Part shown: piece after piece, positions 1 through 4,709 of the stretch | Layout of the letters: every line of letters begins with the position of its first letter | Numbering within the stretch: the first letter of the stretch is position 1 | DNA from: an uncultured Oscillibacter sp. | GTDB taxonomy: Bacteria; Bacillota; Clostridia; Oscillospirales; Oscillospiraceae | Direction: 5' to 3' | Assembly: GCA_900544105.1 (NCBI GenBank) | Contig: UQUC01000086.1 | Span: 1-7,405 of the forward strand | DNA length: 7,405 nucleotides | Notes under the pieces: model-generated | What the model was told of the DNA's origin: nothing | Databases searched by the model: none | Seen by the model: the letters and a program-made list of their open reading frames with translations, nothing else | Position numbers and translations under genes: made by a program

Positions 1-232
1 GAAGAAATAACTCCTCCGCCTGCCGGTCAAGATCCACGAGATAACGGTTCAATGCACCGCTGGTCAGCAGGTTGACATATAACACCCGCTGGCGCGCCTT
101 GAGATACCGGAGGTGCCGCTGGCCCCACACGCCGATGTTCTCCTTCGGCTTATTTTCCCCGGCGATCAGGTAGTGGTCATCGACCAGTTCATAGTTCAGC
201 CCGGTGCGCTCGTCGGTTATGTATCTTTCCAT
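1..232 (-). CDS. tnpV: TnpV family mobile-element protein, 3' end cut by window edge
   Basis: The minus strand starts at ATG 232-230 and reads 77 codons before leaving the window. The product begins MERYITDERTGLNYELVDDH, and residues 34-77 hold the family hallmarks GVWGQRHLRYL, LLTSG and DRQAEEL. This matches the small TnpV proteins carried by Tn4451/Tn4453-like and other clostridial integrative elements (about 110-130 residues complete; this comparison is from memory). Their biochemical role is not settled; they accompany site-specific recombinases but are not recombinases. A GGAGG ribosome site lies 7 nt before the ATG, inside the end of the upstream small ORF, with only two bases between that ORF's stop and this start, so the two are translationally coupled. 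No recombinase is visible in the window, so whether the element is intact cannot be judged. Confidence 0.85.
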   Translation of the reverse strand, partial: MERYITDERTGLNYELVDDHYLIAGENKPKENIGVWGQRHLRYLKARQRVLYVNLLTSGALNRYLVDLDRQAEELFL

Positions 233-234
233 TT

Positions 235-417
235 TCAAGCCCTCCAACACCATATTTCACGCTTCTGAGGCTTCGCCTTGGCAACCTTGAGCAGCACCTC
301 GTCCACAGCATCCGTGTGCCGTCCCGCCGCGATCAGCTCGTTGCGAAACCAGTTCAGTCCTTCCATAGCAAGCCGCCATTCCTGCCGGGTCATTTCAACA
401 TAGCGTTTCTGCTTCAC
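235..417 (-). CDS. Small conserved hypothetical protein coupled to tnpV
   Basis: A 60-residue charged soluble protein (VKQKRYVEMTRQEWRLAMEG then a helical stretch) read toward tnpV. Two starts are possible. ATG at 423-421 has the ribosome site AAAGGAGG only one base away, too close for efficient use. GTG at 417-415, two codons in, sits about 7 nt from the same site and is preferred here; the alternative adds two residues. I recall similar little proteins next to TnpV in clostridial integrative elements, but I know no function. It has no signal peptide, membrane segment or recognisable motif. Its stop is two bases from the tnpV start, so it is the first gene of a two-gene unit. Real coding is supported by the strong ribosome site, the coupling to tnpV and a possible promoter just upstream. 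Confidence 0.65.
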   Translation of the reverse strand: MKQKRYVEMTRQEWRLAMEGLNWFRNELIAAGRHTDAVDEVLLKVAKAKPQKREIWCWRA

Positions 418-447
418 GCCCATTCCTCCTTTGGCTTTTCTGGGATT

Positions 448-476
448 ATTGTAGCCGACGGAGCGCTAAAAATCGA
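448..476 (-). promoter_or_regulatory. Possible promoter of the small ORF-tnpV unit
   Basis: On the minus strand a good -10 hexamer TACAAT (453-448) lies 17 bases from a weak -35 (TCGATT, 476-471, three of six consensus bases). Transcription would start near 441 and leave a leader of about 20 nt with the AAAGGAGG site. The -10 and its position are convincing; the -35 is poor. Confidence 0.35.
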
Positions 477-490
477 ATGTGCGGATAAAG

Positions 491-533
491 AAAACACCGG
501 GAACCGTCGACAACAGACGGTTCCCGGTGTTTT
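491..533. terminator. Perfect 18-bp hairpin terminator, usable in both directions
   Basis: Arms 491-508 and 516-533 pair without a mismatch around a 7-nt loop. The stem core is ACCGGGAACCGTC and both ends are A/T runs. The plus strand ends in six T (530-535), so it is the stronger direction; the minus strand gives TTTT-C-TTT. It lies upstream of both flanking genes (minus-strand small ORF and plus-strand niaR), so it ends no transcript whose gene is in the window. It may insulate the niacin module from the mobile-element module, or be left from a gene that is gone. Confidence 0.85.
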
Positions 534-626
534 TTCTTTGCCTTTGCTGTGCCCGATACTTGGCTTAGTCAATACTTCGTTATCAGCCCGGAGCAAAACG
601 GACGTGCGATTTTTTCTCTCCGCCTC

Positions 627-655
627 TTTTCAAAGCCGCTTCCCCGTGGTACACT
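627..655 (+). promoter_or_regulatory. Probable niaR promoter
   Basis: TTTTCA (627-632) and TACACT (650-655) are spaced by exactly 17 bases, each with four or more consensus positions. Transcription would begin near 662, about 25 nt before the niaR ATG. The NiaR-like core 658-667 lies across this start point. Confidence 0.5.
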
Positions 656-657
656 GC

Positions 658-667
658 TGTCAAGACA
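658..667 (+). promoter_or_regulatory. Putative NiaR autoregulatory site
   Basis: The 10-bp palindrome TGTCAAGACA lies at the predicted niaR start of transcription. Exactly the same ten bases form the centre of the large dyad in front of the transporter gene (1247-1256). Outside the core this copy has no further symmetry, so it should be a weaker site. Sharing the core between regulator and neighbour promoter is what autoregulation by NiaR would produce; the assignment is inference. Confidence 0.55.
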
Positions 668-686
668 AGTTCGAAAGGGGTATCGT

Positions 687-1196
687 ATGCACGCGGAGGA
701 ACGCAGAGAAACGATTTTGAAGCTGCTGCGGCAGTCTGCTCAGCCGGTCAGTGCCTCAACGTTGGCAGGCCAACTGTCCGTCAGCCGTCAGATCATCGTA
801 GGAGACATTGCCTTGCTGCGGGCCGGAGGCGCAGACATTTTAGCCACTCCCCGGGGATACTGCCTGCAAAATGCCGCCGCAGCCGGTCTCACCCGTCGGG
901 TGGCCGTCCGCCATGATGAGGCAGGCATGGAGGCAGAACTGAACGCCATGGTGGACAATGGCTGCACCGTGGTGGACGTGATCGTGGAACACCCTCTTTA
1001 CGGCCAGCTCACCGGACCCTTGCAGCTTTCCAGCCGCTACGATGTGGCCCAGTTCATCGCCCGGAGCCACACCGCCCAGCCCCTCTCCGTCCTCACCGGC
1101 GGCATCCACCTTCACACGCTCCTCTGCCCCAGCGAGGACGCTTACCGGCGGGTACTGGACGCCCTGCGGCAGGCAGGCTTCCTGCTGGAGGGATAA
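687..1196 (+). CDS. niaR: NiaR family niacin-responsive repressor (HTH + 3H domain)
   Basis: A 169-residue protein. Residues about 6-58 are a winged helix-turn-helix (ASTLAGQLSVSRQIIVGDI is the recognition region). Residues about 72-169 are a 3H domain, with H76 in VRHDEAGMEAEL, H102 in EHPLYGQL and H141/H143 in GGIHLHTL. The spacing H76-E84-H141-H143 equals the nickel ligands I recall for Thermotoga TM1602 (H79, E87, H144, H146), so the ligand site appears complete. NiaR/YrxA proteins bind nicotinic acid and repress NAD synthesis or niacin uptake genes. The ATG at 687 is chosen because AAAGGGG (674-680) lies 6 nt before it and the length then fits the family; longer in-frame starts would run through the promoter. 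The next gene, a membrane transporter, starts 101 bases downstream with its own promoter and no terminator between, so some readthrough is likely. Confidence 0.93.
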   Translation: MHAEERRETILKLLRQSAQPVSASTLAGQLSVSRQIIVGDIALLRAGGADILATPRGYCLQNAAAAGLTRRVAVRHDEAGMEAELNAMVDNGCTVVDVIVEHPLYGQLTGPLQLSSRYDVAQFIARSHTAQPLSVLTGGIHLHTLLCPSEDAYRRVLDALRQAGFLLEG

Positions 1197-1205
1197 AACT
1201 TTCTG

Positions 1206-1234
1206 TTGACAAGCATACCGATTCCGTGTATAGT
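1206..1234 (+). promoter_or_regulatory. Strong sigma-A promoter of the EIIC-like transporter
   Basis: TTGACA (1206-1211), a 17-base spacer and TATAGT (1229-1234) give a near-perfect housekeeping promoter beginning ten bases after the niaR stop. The expected start is about 1241, giving a leader of about 57 nt. The -10 box forms the left edge of the 44-bp dyad, so a bound repressor would block polymerase directly. Confidence 0.88.
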
Positions 1235-1273
1235 GTGTTGGACAGGTGTCAAGACACCAGTCTGACACACTAT
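1230..1273 (+). promoter_or_regulatory. 44-bp dyad operator, probable NiaR binding site
   Basis: The dyad is centred between 1251 and 1252. The inner arms are GGTGTC/GACACC around AA, then one A-A mismatch, then GAC/GTC, two wobble-type positions, and outer arms TAGTGTGT/ACACACTA. It covers the -10, the start point and about 30 bp of leader. The centre TGTCAAGACA is shared with the niaR promoter. Its size would suit two dimers, or a dimer of dimers. A short T run follows, but most of the left arm lies upstream of the predicted transcript start, so an operator is preferred over an RNA terminator. Confidence 0.75.
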
Positions 1274-1297
1274 TTTTGATCGATACGGAGTATTCTC

Positions 1298-2398
1298 ATG
1301 GAAAAGGTAAACGCATTCCTGAAGCGCAAAAACATCGTTTTTTCCGCCAAGCGCTATGGCATTGATGCCCTGGGCGCCATGGCACAGGGTCTGTTCTGCT
1401 CCCTGCTGATCGGCACCATCCTCAACACACTGGGTACACAGTTCCACATCGGCTTCCTCACCGCCCAGATCGGGGAAAAGGTCCCCTACACCATCGGCGG
1501 CCTGACCTCCTTTATGAGCGGTCCCGCCATGGCCATTGCCATCGGCTACGCTTTGCAGGCGCCCCCGCTGGTGCTGTTCTCTCTGGCGGCTGTGGGCTAC
1601 GCCTGCAACCTGCTGGGCGGCGCGGGCGGCCCCTTGGCCGTGCTGTTCGTGGCGATCATCGCTGCGGAGTGCGGCAAGGCCGTCAGCAAGGAGACGAAGA
1701 TCGACATTCTGGTGACCCCCATTGTCACCACCCTCATCGGCGTAGGCACGGCCTATGTTATCGCCCCGCCCATCGGCACCGCCGCCAGTGCCTTCGGCAT
1801 GGTCATTATGAAGGCCACGGAGCTTCAGCCCTTCCTGATGGGTATTCTGGTGTCCGTGCTGGTAGGCGTGGCATTGACTCTGCCCATCTCCTCCGCCGCC
1901 ATCTGCTCCGTACTGGGTCTCACCGGTCTGGCAGGCGGTGCGGCTGTGGCTGGCTGCTGCGCTCAGATGGTAGGCTTCGCCGTTATGAGCTTCCGGGAGA
2001 ACGGCTGGGGCGGCCTGGTGAGCCAGGGCCTCGGCACCTCCATGCTACAAATGCCCAACATCGTAAAGAATCTCCGTGTCTGGATCGCCCCCACTGTCAC
2101 CTCCGCCATCACCGGCCCCATCGCCACCTGCCTGTTCCGTCTGCAAATGAACGGCGCAGCCATCAACTCCGGCATGGGCACCTGCGGTCTGTGCGGTCAG
2201 CTGGGTGTGTGGACCGGCTGGGTAGCTCCCAGCGAAAAAGCTCTGGCCAACGGAGCCATCGCCATGAATCCCACTGCTTTTGACTGGGCGGGCCTGATCC
2301 TGATCTCCTTCATCCTCCCCGCCATTCTGTGCCCCCTTATCAACCAGCTCTGCCGCAAGGCCGGCTGGGTGAAAGACGGCGATCTAAAGCTGCCCTGA
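1298..2398 (+). CDS. PTS EIIC-like membrane transporter, predicted niacin uptake
   Basis: A 366-residue, very hydrophobic protein with about nine or ten membrane spans (roughly 22-46, 65-88, 90-108, 110-128, 135-159, 179-202, 206-231, 262-281, 330-352). It resembles the PTS_EIIC_2 group, stand-alone EIIC-like proteins, with Gly/Pro-rich loops such as TSFMSGPAMA and NLLGGAGGP. No EIIA or EIIB domain and no phosphocysteine or phosphohistidine site is present here, and no PTS partner lies nearby, so phosphorylation-coupled transport is doubtful. I recall that some members were predicted to be nicotinate-regulated transporters from NiaR-site data. The adjacent niaR and the operator overlapping the promoter support niacin or a related pyridine as substrate; a sugar substrate remains possible. 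The ATG follows CGGAG (1286-1290) by 7 nt. A strong terminator 25 bases after the stop ends the unit. Confidence 0.85.
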   Translation: MEKVNAFLKRKNIVFSAKRYGIDALGAMAQGLFCSLLIGTILNTLGTQFHIGFLTAQIGEKVPYTIGGLTSFMSGPAMAIAIGYALQAPPLVLFSLAAVGYACNLLGGAGGPLAVLFVAIIAAECGKAVSKETKIDILVTPIVTTLIGVGTAYVIAPPIGTAASAFGMVIMKATELQPFLMGILVSVLVGVALTLPISSAAICSVLGLTGLAGGAAVAGCCAQMVGFAVMSFRENGWGGLVSQGLGTSMLQMPNIVKNLRVWIAPTVTSAITGPIATCLFRLQMNGAAINSGMGTCGLCGQLGVWTGWVAPSEKALANGAIAMNPTAFDWAGLILISFILPAILCPLINQLCRKAGWVKDGDLKLP

Positions 2399-2422
2399 TA
2401 TCCCTAATTTCACATGTGTAGA

Positions 2423-2462
2423 AAAAACCATCGGCTTTTTGTGGAAAAAGCCGATGGTTTTT
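2423..2462 (+). terminator. Rho-independent terminator after the transporter gene
   Basis: Arms 2423-2440 and 2445-2462 pair over 18 bp around a GTGG loop (core CCATCGGC/GCCGATGG). The 3' arm ends in TTTTT and the 5' arm begins with A. It starts 25 bases after the transporter stop. Confidence 0.92.
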
Positions 2463-2537
2463 GTCCTTCTATGAGTTTGTGCTCTGTTTAGCCGAATTTA
2501 TGCCCCGATTTCCACCCAAACGTACATTTTTAATAGG

Positions 2538-2559
2538 TGCTTTTTATTGTTAAAAAGCA
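2538..2559. promoter_or_regulatory. AT-rich palindrome upstream of the tkt promoter
   Basis: Arms TGCTTTTTA (2538-2546) and TAAAAAGCA (2551-2559) are perfect inverted copies around a four-base centre. The centre is about 55 bases before the predicted start point and 9 bases before the -35 box. This is a usual place for an activator site. No regulator can be named from the sequence. No T tail follows, so it is not a terminator. The stretch 2463-2537 before it shows nothing recognisable. Confidence 0.45.
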
Positions 2560-2567
2560 AACATCTG

Positions 2568-2597
2568 TTGACGAAACGCCATGTTTTGGGTTAGAAT
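2568..2597 (+). promoter_or_regulatory. Promoter of the transketolase-ADH operon
   Basis: TTGACG (2568-2573), an 18-base spacer and TAGAAT (2592-2597) match the housekeeping consensus at ten of twelve positions. Transcription would begin near 2604, leaving a leader of about 210 nt before the first gene. No other good promoter was seen between 2604 and 6015, so the three genes probably depend on this one. Confidence 0.75.
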
Positions 2598-2604
2598 ACG
2601 AGTC

Positions 2605-2713
2605 AGGAAGGTATGTTCCTTTCAATGGCTGATCGCGCTGTCTCGTAAACTCCGTGTACGGCGCGATCTTTGTCGGGTGTCCCGGAAAACGATTACTTGT
2701 GATCATTTTTCGG
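2605..2713 (+). promoter_or_regulatory. Structured 5' leader of the tkt operon, unknown class
   Basis: Three hairpins follow the predicted start in a row. H1 is AGGAA/TTCCT (2605-2609/2616-2620). H2 pairs GATCGCGC (2631-2638) with GCGCGATC (2661-2668), extended inward by three pairs to an 11-bp stem with a 16-nt loop. H3 pairs CCGGAAAA (2682-2689) with TTTTTCGG (2706-2713), with an inner GATTA/TGATC stem and CTTG loop. CGGG (2674-2677) can instead pair with CCCG (2681-2684), which would compete with H3. The remaining leader to 2812 is AU-rich and carries the ribosome site. It matches no riboswitch I know, including TPP. Confidence 0.45.
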
Positions 2714-2812
2714 AATGCGTTATTTTCTTCAAAATTGGAAGCGTACACATACCGTTATTTCCTCGTTTTACTTCATTTTTTCATCAAAGCAAGCAGAAAG
2801 GATGCGTGTTAC

Positions 2813-3646
2813 ATGGATGTAAAAAAGTGCAACGTTCTGGCGGCTGAGATCCGGCTGGAGACCCTGAAGGTCATCCACTCCCGGGGCTTCGGTCACGTGG
2901 GCGGTTCCATGGATCTGGCAGACCTGATGGCCGTTTTGTACGGTGAGGTCATGAAGTTCGATCCCAAGAACCCCCGCTGGGAGGATCGCGACTGGCTGGT
3001 GCTCAGCAAGGGCCACGCCGGTCCCGTGGCTTATGCCACTTTCGGTCTCATGGGCTTCTATCCCATGGATGAGGCCTACACTCTGAACCAGCCCCACACC
3101 AAGTTCCCCAGCCACACTGACCGCAAATTGACTCCCGGCGTAGATCTGACCACCGGCTCTCTGGGCCAGGGCGCTTCCACCGCTGCCGGCGCCGCTCTGG
3201 GCAACAAGATCGACGGCCGCACCAACCACGTCTTCTGCGTCATCGGCGATGGTGAGGCGGACGAGGGCCAGGTCTGGGAGTCCTTCCAGTTCGCCTATGC
3301 CCACAAGCTGGACAACCTGATCTATTTCATCGACAAAAACGGCTATCAGCTGGACGGCCCCACCGATGACATTCTGGCTCACGGCGATCTGGCTAAGAAG
3401 GCGGCGTCCTTTGGCCTGTACACGCAGGAGATCGACGGCCATGACGTTCAGGCGATCTATGACGCCATTCAGAACGCATACGCCAAGAAGGGCGTTCCCA
3501 GCTGCATCGTGCTGGATACCTGCAAGGGCAAGGGCGCTACCTTTGCCGAGCCCAAGCATGACCACTCCTCTCAGCCCAACGAGGAGCAGTGGGCCGAGGC
3601 CATCGCCGCTTCCGAGAAGGCCTTGGAAGCTGTCAAGAACGCTTAA
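2813..3646 (+). CDS. Transketolase N-terminal subunit (TPP-binding half)
   Basis: A 277-residue cytoplasmic protein matching the first half of transketolase. It has GHVGGS (27-32), SKGHAGP (65-71), GSLGQG (115-120), the thiamine-diphosphate/Mg motif GDGEADEGQ (145-153) through DKNGYQLDG (174-182), and EIDGHD (206-211). About 275 residues is usual for the N-terminal subunit of split transketolases, and the C-terminal half is the next gene. Together they transfer two-carbon ketol units between ketoses and aldoses. The ATG at 2813 is preceded by AGAAAGGA ending 11 nt earlier, a slightly long spacing, but it is the only start that fits the domain; an open frame reaches back to 2654 through the structured leader and is not used. 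Nearly all lysines are AAG and codons are GC-ended, a sign of high expression. The exact sugar substrate cannot be read from sequence; the specialised transketolases of apulose or sulfo-sugar breakdown are also split. Confidence 0.93.
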   Translation: MDVKKCNVLAAEIRLETLKVIHSRGFGHVGGSMDLADLMAVLYGEVMKFDPKNPRWEDRDWLVLSKGHAGPVAYATFGLMGFYPMDEAYTLNQPHTKFPSHTDRKLTPGVDLTTGSLGQGASTAAGAALGNKIDGRTNHVFCVIGDGEADEGQVWESFQFAYAHKLDNLIYFIDKNGYQLDGPTDDILAHGDLAKKAASFGLYTQEIDGHDVQAIYDAIQNAYAKKGVPSCIVLDTCKGKGATFAEPKHDHSSQPNEEQWAEAIAASEKALEAVKNA

Positions 3647-3661
3647 AGGAGGGTGCGAGTA

Positions 3662-4636
3662 ATGAGTGTGAAAGTAATTGGTAAGCATGAAAAGGACTCC
3701 CGCGCCTGCCGCGACGCGCTGGCCCTGACTCTGAACGAAATGATGGCCGAGGACAAGTCCATCGTCTATGTGGACTGCGACCTGATGGGCTGCATCAACA
3801 CCAAGATGCTGAGGAAGAACTATCCTGACCGTGCTTTTGAGGCCGGTATCGCCGAAGCCAACGGTGCCGGCGTAGCTGCTGGCCTCGCTGCCGCCGGCAA
3901 GAAGGTGTTTTTCCATTCCTTCGGTACCTTCTCCTCCCGCCGCTGCTATGACCAGATCTATATGTCCGCCGCTTACGCCGGTCTGCCCGTCCACGTGCTG
4001 GGCTCCGACGCCGGTGTGACCGCTGCCTTCAACGGCGGCACCCATATGCCTCTGGAGGATGCCGCTATGTACCTGAGCATCCCCGAGACCGTGGTGCTGG
4101 ATCCCGCCGACTATGCCCAGCTGGAGTGCATCACCCGTCAGCTGCCCGGCATCACCTCCGGCGTGACCTATACCCGCTTCGTCCGCAAGGGCATCGTCAA
4201 GGTCTATGAGGACGGTTCCGAGTTCCCCATCGGCAAGGGCGTTGTGCTCCACGAGAGCGACAAGGACGTGGCCACCATCATCACCTCTGGCATCATGGTG
4301 GACGAGTCCCTGAAGGCTTATGAGGCTCTCCAGGCGGAAGGCATTTCCGTCCGCGTGATCGATATGTTCACCTGGAAGCCTCTGGACGAGGAACTGGTCA
4401 TCAAGGCCGCCAAGGAGACCGGTGCTATTGTCACCGCTGAGAACCACAACGTCACCTGCGGTCTGGGCAGCGTGGTTTCCAACTGCCTGGCCAAGAACTG
4501 CCCCACCGTTCAGGAGTTTGTGGGCGTGCAGGATCTGTTCGGTCAGGTCGGTCCTCAGGACTTCCTGATGGATGAGTACGGCCTCCGTGCCGCCAATATC
4601 GTGGCTGCCGTCAAAAAGGCGATCAGCCGCAAGTAA
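3662..4636 (+). CDS. Transketolase C-terminal subunit
   Basis: A 324-residue protein with the pyrimidine-binding domain (about 10-170) and the transketolase C-terminal domain (about 190-320). FEAGIAEANGAG (59-70) carries E65, the likely catalytic glutamate that activates thiamine diphosphate. GTHMPLEDAAMYLSIPE (126-141) and AENHNVTCGLGSVVS (259-273) are other family signatures. It needs the preceding gene's product to make an active site and should assemble as a heterotetramer. Its start lies 15 bases after that stop. ATG 3662 is chosen because AAAGGAGGG (3645-3653) is 8 nt before it; the in-frame GTG at 3653 overlaps that ribosome site and is rejected. Length fits the usual 300-325 residues. 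Codon bias is as strong as in its partner. Other thiamine enzymes with this fold (DXP synthase, E1 beta) are less likely because the N-terminal partner is clearly transketolase type. Confidence 0.93.
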   Translation: MSVKVIGKHEKDSRACRDALALTLNEMMAEDKSIVYVDCDLMGCINTKMLRKNYPDRAFEAGIAEANGAGVAAGLAAAGKKVFFHSFGTFSSRRCYDQIYMSAAYAGLPVHVLGSDAGVTAAFNGGTHMPLEDAAMYLSIPETVVLDPADYAQLECITRQLPGITSGVTYTRFVRKGIVKVYEDGSEFPIGKGVVLHESDKDVATIITSGIMVDESLKAYEALQAEGISVRVIDMFTWKPLDEELVIKAAKETGAIVTAENHNVTCGLGSVVSNCLAKNCPTVQEFVGVQDLFGQVGPQDFLMDEYGLRAANIVAAVKKAISRK

Positions 4637-4647
4637 TTCGGATATCC

Positions 4648-4673
4648 GGCGGGGTCTCCCCGGAGATCCCGCC
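4648..4673 (+). other. GC-rich intercistronic hairpin between tkt-C and ADH genes
   Basis: GGCGGG (4648-4653) pairs with CCCGCC (4668-4673), continued by a G-T pair and TCTC/GAGA, so the stem is about 11 bp around a four-base loop. No T run follows, so it should not terminate strongly. Such hairpins between genes can mark mRNA processing or protect the upstream message. Confidence 0.6.
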
Positions 4674-4709
4674 TGTATCACTTAAATCAATTAAAAGGAG
4701 ATTTCAATC

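Noticed and set aside
549..686. N-terminal extension of niaR
   Set aside because: It would cover the promoter; the ATG at 687 has a good ribosome site and gives the family length.
1241..1277. Terminator or attenuator in the transporter leader
   Set aside because: The short T run tempts, but most of the left arm of the dyad is upstream of the predicted start of transcription, so the full hairpin would not exist in RNA.
1669..2283. 204-codon plus-strand frame inside the transporter gene
   Set aside because: Arg/His/Ser-rich translation typical of a shifted frame within a membrane-protein gene; no ribosome site.
2654..2812. N-terminal extension of the transketolase subunit
   Set aside because: It runs through the hairpins of the leader, has no ribosome site and no counterpart in transketolases.
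2841..2856. TPP riboswitch-like CTGAGAT near the transketolase start
   Set aside because: It lies inside the coding sequence and the rest of the conserved TPP-riboswitch core is missing.
2768..4681. 637-codon open frame on the minus strand opposite the transketolase genes
   Set aside because: It mirrors GC-biased codons of two unmistakable transketolase halves, has no ribosome site, low-complexity His/Gly/Val/Leu-rich composition and no recognisable domain.
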